Shown in pieces: positions 53,728-62,700 of a stretch of DNA of 64,000 nucleotides; position 1 is the first letter of the stretch; the number at the start of each line of letters is the position of its first letter. Made by a program: the position numbers and the translations under genes. Source of the DNA: Sphingomonas cavernae (GTDB taxonomy: Bacteria; Pseudomonadota; Alphaproteobacteria; Sphingomonadales; Sphingomonadaceae); NCBI RefSeq assembly GCF_003590775.1, contig NZ_QYUM01000002.1, forward strand, positions 496,001 through 560,000. The letters run 5' to 3'. The notes beneath the pieces are model-generated. The model was given only the letters and a program-made list of their open reading frames with translations. It made no database searches and had not been told where the DNA came from.

Positions 53728-56700
53728 TCAATTCCCACAAATCTTATTGCCACAATACCGAATGCTGACCGAGTTTTTGGCTGCACCAGCCCCTGGCGTG
53801 TTGGCGATGAAGTTGCCGACGTCTAAGTTTGCCAATGCCTTGTCTCGAACGGCAGGCGGCAACTTCGCTACGTCAATAGCCTCCCGAGCCTGTTTGACGG
53901 CACTCGCTAACGTGCGCGAATTTTCCGTAAACGTTGGCGACGATCCAATCATCTTGGGGTTGGACAAGAACTTGCTATCCCACAGGGTGACAGTCCCATC
54001 GGCATTGACCGAGATGACGTCGGCACCGGACGTGTTTACGTTGCTGCCGTAGCGCACGACGGTCTCGCCCGGCAAGTCGGCGACGCGGTTCGCCAGTTGC
54101 AATTCGGCCTGATAACCGCGGAGCTGTGAGAGTTGATTTGCCTCCGATCCGCCCGAGAGAGGCTTGGGGGCATAGTCGAACCCGGCGACCGGATCGGGCA
54201 GCTTTGAATTGAGATCTACCCCCGCCGCAGAGCGGGTAGGCGCGGCAGCGCCACTGAGAATCGCATTCGCCGCCGCTCCTGTAAGAACCGCGCCGCCGAC
54301 CTGAACACCAACGTAGATTTTCTCGCCTGTGTTGGCATCAACGCTAAAGACGCGAGTTGCGATATAGCCGCCTCCCGTCTGCTGTTCGAGCCCCGTACGC
54401 GCACGATTGAACGCCGTGACGGCATTGTCGGCCTCGGTCGCTGTCATCAAGCCCAGACCGCCGGGAACAGCGCAACCAATGATCGACGCACAGAGTTCAA
54501 GCGAACCGACCGTGCCGATGCCGGTCAGCAGGGCGGTGACGCCATGGCCAACCGCATCGATCCCGGCCTCGATCCGCTCCCCGGTCGAAATCGGTTTGAG
54601 CAACTGATCGGTAGCACGTGCATAATTATAGGCTTGGGTGATTTCGTCCCGCTGCTGCTGGGACAACGCCATCAACTCAGCCGTGTGCGCTGGGTCGTTC
54701 CAATAGGCGATGTCGTTCTGCCCGACCTTTTCGAATGCAGCCTTCGACTGGGCGTAGGCGGTGCCGAGCTGCTGGCCGAGGCCCGCGGCATTTTCTCCCA
54801 ATTCAATCTTGTCCAACCCACCATAGAAGGTAGCGAAAGCCGTGACGTCGGAGAGTTCCACTCCGCCGCTGAACACGGCGGAGGTCGCAAATTCGAGCTG
54901 CTGGGCGGTCGGCCTAGCATTCTCGCCCGCTATCTGCTGCCGCGCATAACTAGCGGTGCCATAATCGGGTCCGCCATCGCCGCGCCCCATCTGGGCCGCC
55001 TGTAGCAGTTGCTCGTGGCTTGCCAGGTCGGGGTTGAGCCCATGGACAAGTTGGTCATAGACGCCATTGACCACGGCGACGACATTGACCTCGCCGCCAT
55101 GCGCGGCTTTGAAGCTGTCCCCACTATAGGCAAGATAGAGCGCCGCTTTCGCGCGGCCCTCCGCCGTGTCCCCACCAAATTTGCCGACGAGATCAGCATA
55201 TTGGTCGGGACGGCTATTTTTGAGCGCATCGAGCACGGCGAGGTTGTGGGCGAAGACATCCTCGCCGGGCTTGCTCTGCACCGGATCCTTGACGATCAGG
55301 TTACCCATGGCATCGCGCTCGGCATTATTCTGGGTTTCGATTTGCGAGGCGCTGACCGCCGATCCCGCATCGAGTCCAGCCCCGGTCGCGACGGCGGCAA
55401 CGATCGTCGCGATCAGATTGTCGCGGCCCTGCTGTTCAGCAAGCGAGAGCGGCTTGCCGTCCTTGTCGGTCGAGGCCGTGTCGCCGCTCGAGAGCAGATT
55501 GTTGAGCACGACGCTGGCCGCGGCACCCATCGCCGCCGAACCGCAGTCGCCCGAGCCGCCGGCTGCACTGCCACCGCAGCCGACCACTGCTTGCAGCGCG
55601 GCGCGCGCCTCCTCGCTGCCGAGGCTGTCGGCGATTCCCTTTACCTCGCTCGTCGCAAGACCCTGCAGCACATTGACCGCGCTCGCCTGGACCAGACCGC
55701 CGACCGAACCGGTTACGTTCGATCCCGCCGCGCCACTGACGGCAGTCGCGATCAGGCGTGCGGTGCTTCCCGCGCCATAGTCGTTGCCGAGGCTCGACGC
55801 GCGCTCAGCAGCCGGGCGCGCGAGATCGACCCAAGCCTGTGCCTCGGCGTTGAGCGCGATAAGATTGCCCGTCTCGTCGCGGATCGGAACCCCGTTCGAA
55901 TCGCGCAGAACGCCCGCGGCGATAGCCTTGTCTTCAGCGGGCCTCGCTTCGCGCTCCGCCTGCTCCTGCTTTTTGGCCTGGTTGGCAAAGAAGGTGCCCA
56001 CCTCACCAGTGAGTGTCCGGCTCGCCTCGAACCCGAGCGCGATTTCCTGACGCTTGGCGTCGTCGAATTCCTTCGCGAGCGCGCCAGCATTGGCGGCGTC
56101 GGTGTCCCGGCTGATACTGCCTGCGACCGCTTCGCTTGCCGCGTCGCCCGAAGTGATCAGGATCGCCCCCGGCGCGATCGCCGACACGGTCGTTCCCGAC
56201 TGGCTCCCGTTCGCCCCCATCGCAACCGGCGGGGTCGCGCTGATTGTCCCGATGCCGGTCTGGAGGCCGGGAAGATCGCTGCCGGGCAGTTTGTCCCCTC
56301 CCGCGCTTGCGTTGCCATCCTTATCCTTGCCGATCCCGCCGATACCACCACCGATTGTGACCGAACTCGCGCGGTAACTCTCACTGTTCGCGATATCGCT
56401 CGCCGATAGCGTGCCGGTGGTGAGGAGATTCTTCGACGCGTCGGCTTCGCTTGCGATCACCGCGCCCTTGAGGTTGGTGTTGCCGCCGACCTTGATATCG
56501 AATCCACCCGATCCTGCATAAATCCCCGACTGCTCGGCGACGCTGGCAAAGTCGCCGCGCTGCTTCTCCTTCGACAGATTGCCCGCTACCGACAGCCCGT
56601 CGCTGAGACTCGCCGACAGGCCCACGCTCGACTGCTTCGAGCGGTAGGTAGACGTGTCCTGCTCGCTCTCGATCGACAGCGAGCCGACGTCGACCGCGAC

Positions 56701-59700
56701 CCGGCTCCCCGAGAGCGTCGCGCCCTTCATCGATAGCGCGCCCGGCGTGGTGACGCTGGCCGTGCCGCCTGCCGACAAACTGCTTTCGACATGGGTGACG
56801 TCGGTGCCCGACGCGTTGCCCCTACCCAGATTGACCGAAGCGGTCGGCGTGATCCCGCCGGCGCCGATCGACACCCCCGCGCTGAAGCCTGACGATTTGT
56901 TCTGCGAGGCCATCGTGTCGGTTTCGGCGGCGGACGCCAGCGCGATCCCACCCTCGGCCGCGAGTGTCAGGTCGCGCGTCGCATGGACATCGCTGCCCGT
57001 TACGGCGATCGTCGAGTTCGCGCCCGCGCCGCTAGCGGCGATGACTACGTCCTGGCCCGCGATCTGGCTGCCGACAGCGGTTTCGTCATGGGTCTCGCTC
57101 GTCGACTTGCTTTTCGATATGCCCAGCGTGACGCTGACTGAGGTCAGACTGTCGAGAGCCTTGAGGGGATCGCCGTTCGCGGAGGTCAGGCTGTCAACGG
57201 CATTGTATCCCGCAAGCGCCCCAGCCAGGCCCGCCACAGCTTTGGTGCGCTCGTTGGCGCCGCCGCCGGTCGCAATCTCGCCCATGCGCGCCGCCGTCTC
57301 GATTCCGGCAACCACCGGATTGTTGATCCCGACGCTCACGCCGAAGCTCGACGATTTGGACATGCTGTTCGTGTCGACCGTATCGGTGACGTGCTCGATA
57401 GTGACGCTTTCGCCCGCAAGCGTCGTGGTACCGGTGCCGACGACCTGGCTTCCCGAGACGGTGAGCGCCTTGCCCGCATCGAGCGTCACATCGCCCTTCT
57501 CGCTGCCGATGAGCGATCCGGTGTGGGTCACGCTGGTCGCTTCATTCTCGGTGGTCGACTTCGCAACCCCGGCAAACAGCCCGCCGCCGCTAATGCTGAT
57601 CCCGGACTTCTTGACCTTGGTGCTGCTGCTCTCGGTGTCGGTGGCGGCGATTGCGCCGACGGTCAGATCGCCGCCCGTAGCGATCGTCACCCCGTTCGAG
57701 GCGACGACATTGCTGCCAAGGATGCTCGTGTCGCCGGTGCTGCTGAGGTTGACGGTATCGCCCGACAGCGTCGAGGCGATGACGCTCTGGTCGATACCCT
57801 CGCTGTGGGTGGTGGTTTTCTTCGACGAGAGAAGACCGCTCTTCTTCGTGACGCTGTCCTGCGTGTAGCTGCTGCTGTCGATCACGCCCGAGATGGCGAT
57901 GCTGCCCGCATCGACATCGAGCGCCCCGGCGGCGTTCAATTCGGCGCCCGCGATCGTGAGCGCACCCGGTGTCGTGACGCCGAGCGAGCCCGCCGCATCG
58001 ATAGTCGCGAGATCGTTCGTCACGGCGTCGGTCGTGGTGGTGACCGTCTTGCGCTTGGCGAGCCGTGCGAACTCGTCAGAGCTGACGCTGCTCTGTCCCG
58101 CAGCGATGTCGATGCCTTCGCCCCCGTAGAGCGATATGTCGCCGGCGCCGGGATTGGTGGTGGCGATGCTGCCGCCGGTGATCGACAGCTTGCCGTCCAA
58201 AGCACCGATCGTGATCGGCCCGCCCGAGGTGATCCTCGTACCGATAAACGTCTTTTCCTCGGTGACGGTCGATGACAAGCGATGTTTGCCCGTCTGTTCG
58301 GCCTCGCGCGTCGTGCTCGTGGCGATGGCGCCGCCGAGCGTCACGTCGCGGCCCGCGACGATCGTCGTGGCGCCGCCCGAAGTGATATCGGCAGCCTTGA
58401 GGTCGATATCGCGCCCGGCGCTGAGCGACGTCCCGGCGGCCGAACTGATCGTCGCGCCGCTGACCGTCTCGGTTCTCGATGTGCTCGACGACCAGTTGCG
58501 CGCTGAGGCGAATTGGCCTTCGGTGGTGGTCGCGGTCGTCGTGATGGTGGTGCCGATAATATCGCGCCCGGCGGAGAGTGCGACCGTCCCGCCCGGCACC
58601 ACGGAGCCGCCGGGAACGACATAGCTGCCCGTGCCATTGGCGGCGATCGTGCTGCCGCCGCCGAGCAAGATGTCGCCCGCGGCCCTCGCGACGACGCTCC
58701 CGCCCGTAACAACGCCGCCGCTCGCGTTGACGATATTGCCGCCAGCGGAGAGCGCGGCGACGTTGCGCGCATCGATCGTGCCCGAGTTGGTGATGTTGCC
58801 GGTCGCGCTGACAAGCACATTCTCGCCCGCGACCAGCGCCCCGGCGTGGATCGTCTTACTGTCGGTTGCCGCGAGATAGAGCACGGGCACGAGCACGTCG
58901 CGGCCCGCGACCTTCGCGCTCACATACCAGAGCATCGGCTCGACAAGTTCGCTGACCTGGGCGTCGGTGAGGCCAATTCCCAGCTGCAGACCGAGGCGGG
59001 CCTGCGCATCGGCGGCATTTTTGAGGAGGCCCTGATATTGATCGAGCGTCGACCCGAAGGCCCCAAGCTGGGCCTGTCCGGTCGCCGCCTGGACTTCGCG
59101 CGAGATAAGCATCGCCTCGAAGAAGCCGTCGCCGAGGCGCGTGTAGGTGGTCGCGCGATCGGGCGCGAACTTTCCGAAGAAATAGCTCGAATCATAAAGC
59201 GCGGCTTCGGAGGCGAGCGCCGCATTGGTTGTGAACAGATAGGCGGAGTCTGGATTGTTGTTATAGGTGAAGAGCGAGCCGCCGCCCGCAAGCGCGAAGC
59301 CGCCATCGGCGCCAATCAGATTGAACTGCTGCAGGAAGCCGCCAAGGAAACCCGCGAAATCCTGTCCGCCGAGCGCGGGGAGGCCCGTTCCGGCGAAGCC
59401 CGGCCCGAGTGCCAGCATTACGCTGTCCGCGCCGCCGGCGCCGGTGGGACCGCCAAGAGCGGCGGCATCGCCGCCGGTGAGCCCGAGCGCGTCGATGCTC
59501 CCTGAGGCGAGGCTGAGCCCGTCCACGCTGGCGTCGGCGCCGCTTGCCGTATCGATGGCGACCGGTGCGAGCGTGTCCGCGCCATCGCTGCCGCCCGCGA
59601 CACCGATGCGCGCGGTCGCGACCGGCGCGGTGCCCCCGAGGGCAAGACCCGCCGTGCTAAGCGTGCCGCCTTGCGTGTCCGTGAGTCCGCCCGTGCCGGG

Positions 59701-62700
59701 CGCCGTGGCGGCAAGGCCGCTGGCGCCGACGGCATTGGCGCTGCCGCCGGGCGCTGTTACGCCGCCGCCCGACGCCGCACCCGCCGCAGCCGCCGAACCG
59801 CCGGCAGCGGTCCCAGCGCTGCCGGTACCCGGCGTTCCGTTGCCGGGCGCGCCGGGCGCTGCATTCGGGCGGACCTGGCTGCCCGAATAGCTGTCGGCGG
59901 CGACCAGATTGTTTGCGATATTGTTGAAGTCGCCCGCCTGGATGCTGACGGTGCTGCCGGCCTGGATCAGCGTCGGCGCGCCGGGGATGATCCGGTTGGT
60001 GAGCGTCGTGGTGCCGCCCGCGGTCTCGTTCTTGATAAGCAGATCGGCAATATTGTTCACCGTTCCGCTGGTCGAAATGCCGAGGTTGCCGCCCGCGAGC
60101 ATCGCCGAATTGCGGTTGGTAATCGTGCCCGCGCCGCCCGCGATGGTGAGGTCGCCCGCCGCCGAGATCGTCGCGGTGCCGCTGTTCGACGAGTCGGTGG
60201 TGTCGTTCTGACGCGTTTCGGTATGATAGCCGAAGGTGTAAGTGGCGCTTGCGCCGCTCAGTGACTGGTAACGCACCTTGACCGTGGTCGCTGAGGTGCA
60301 GGTGAAGGTCGCGAGCGTTCCGTTCGCGAGCGTGCCGCTGCCGCCGCAACCGACCTCGGCGAAGACGGCGGCTACCTCGTCGGGGCCATCGAGCACCGGA
60401 TATTGGGCGCCCGTTCCCGGAACCTCGCTGATAACGAGCGTCTTGATGCGGTTGACGAGATCGCCGCCGATGAGCGTGATGCCGATATCGCCGCCGAGCG
60501 ACTGGATCGTCGCCGATTCATTGACGACGTCGTGCGCGGTGATCGAGATATCGTTCGCGGCGAGGATCAGCCCGTGGTTGCCATTGCCCCGATCGTCGCC
60601 CGCATAGCCATTGGTGAGCGTGCCGCCGACATGGAAGGCGAGATTGTCGCCGGCGAAGATGGTGCCGGTGTTGACGAGATTGCCGGCGGCATCGAGGGTG
60701 AGATTGCCCGAGGCGGCGAGCAGTCCGCTGTTACTGATATTGGCCGCCGAGATGAGATAATTGCCGGACGGTGCGAAGGTCCCCGCATTGTCGAAATCGC
60801 CGCCGAGATAGAGACCGGCGTTCGCGGTGCGGAAGGCGCCGCCGCTATTGACGAAGGAACCGCCGTCCGCCTGAACGACAAGGGTATTGAGGCCGGTGAT
60901 CCCGCCATCGGCGCCGCCGGCATTGTTGACGATATTACCGCTCGCCGAACGCAGAAAGACGGTCCCGTCAGACCAGATCGAACCTTCATTGACGATATCG
61001 CCCGAGGCCTGAATATCGATATTGGCCTCAGCCCCAATATCGCGCCCGACCGTTACCGCGTTCGCCGCGCCGCCCGCCGCCGAGAGCGAGCCGGTGACGG
61101 TAACGAGCGTGCTGTCGCCCCGGATTTCGATGCGTCCGTTTGTTGCGGTCGCGCCTGCCAGCCGGACCGTGCCGGTTCCAGCGAGCCGCACGAGATTCTG
61201 GGCGCTGTTCGTCCCGGCAAGGTCGAGCGACGCGCCCGAGACGCTGAGCGTGTCGCCTGTGATGAACTGTGATGCAGCGGTCGAGGTCACATCGCCGGTT
61301 GCATCGACGAGCAGGTTGCGCCCCGCCTGGATCGAGCCGTCGAGCGTCAGCCTGCCCCCAGCGCCGATTGTGAGCGTGAAGTCGCGGCCTGCGATAACAC
61401 CAAGGGCGGTCGGATTGCCGGCAGCGTCAGTGCTGGTGCGCGCGCCCACAAGCGCCTGGCCGGCGGTGACGGCGATATCGTTGACGGCGCTGATTTCACC
61501 GCTGCCATGCACGATGAGCGCACCCGGCATGGCAAGCGTCAGATCGCGCCCGGCGCCGAGCTTGCCGGCGACCTCCGCCGAAATCGGCGTTCCGCTCATG
61601 GCGTAGCCGATGCCATTGACGCTGACCGGGCCGGTCCCGCTACGCGCATCGACCGTGCTAAAAACGAGATCCTGCCCCGCGCGCGCGCTCCCGCTCGTAC
61701 CGACTGCAAGCGTCCCGCCGCCAAGCCGGATGTCGCGATTGGCGAGCAGGCTGCCGTCGATGGCGAGCGCGCCGCCGCCGGTGATGTCGATCCTGAGATC
61801 GCGCCCCGCGGCGACTTCGCCGGTCGCCGCGATGGTTGCGCCCGGCGCGCTGAACGACACATCGCCGCTGCTCGCGAGCAGCGTGCCGGCGATATTCGCG
61901 CCGCCAAGCGCGCCAAGGTCGGCGTTGCCGAGATAGGTGGCGAGCGTGCCGCCATTGGCGATGGCAAGCGTCGGCGCCGCGCCGCCATTCCGCGCGCCGA
62001 GCGAAATATCGCCATTGGCGACCGCGCTGCCGCCGATCGCGAGGCTCGACGCCGCAAAGCCGAGCGTCCCGGTCGTCCGAATGTCGCCATTCGCGGCGAT
62101 GCTGGGTGCCGACAGCATGACGGCGCTCGCCGAGATCGAGGGTGTAGACTCAGTCGTGCCCGCCGAGACCAAGCTCCCGCCACGCAGATCGAGCAAGGTC
62201 GCGTCGGCAAGCGCCACGCTGCCATCGGCGATAATCGCACCGCCCTGCACGAAACCGCTTTGCGAAGCGAAACGGATATCGCCACCGCTGGCGATGCCCG
62301 GCGCGCTACCGAGGCTTGCGGCGATAGCGATGCTGTCCGCTTCGCCGGTGACGCCGGTGCCGCCATAGAGTGCGGCCTGGCCGCCGAGCGTCAGCGCAGC
62401 GGGGGTTTGCAAGGATAGGCTGCCGCCGCTGAGCAGCGCGCCATCGATATCGAGCGCGCCGTTCGTCGCGGCGACCGTCACTACATTCGTCGCAGGATCG
62501 GCGGCGTTCCATGCCTGCACCGTGCCCGCAAGCGCGACACTGCCGCCCTCGATGCCGAGCGTCTTGCCCGCCGATACCATCCCCGCAAGATCGAGCGCGC
62601 CGCCGGTGCTCAGATCCACCGCGCCTACGGTCGCGACCGTGCCACTCGACGTCAGCGTGTCGCGGGCCGCGATGGCGATGTCGCCGCCCGCGAGCACATC

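Noticed and set aside
55009-56409. Long plus-strand frames inside cdiA
   Set aside because: Repeat-rich high-GC coding DNA gives long antisense frames; CdiA on the minus strand has full domain support.
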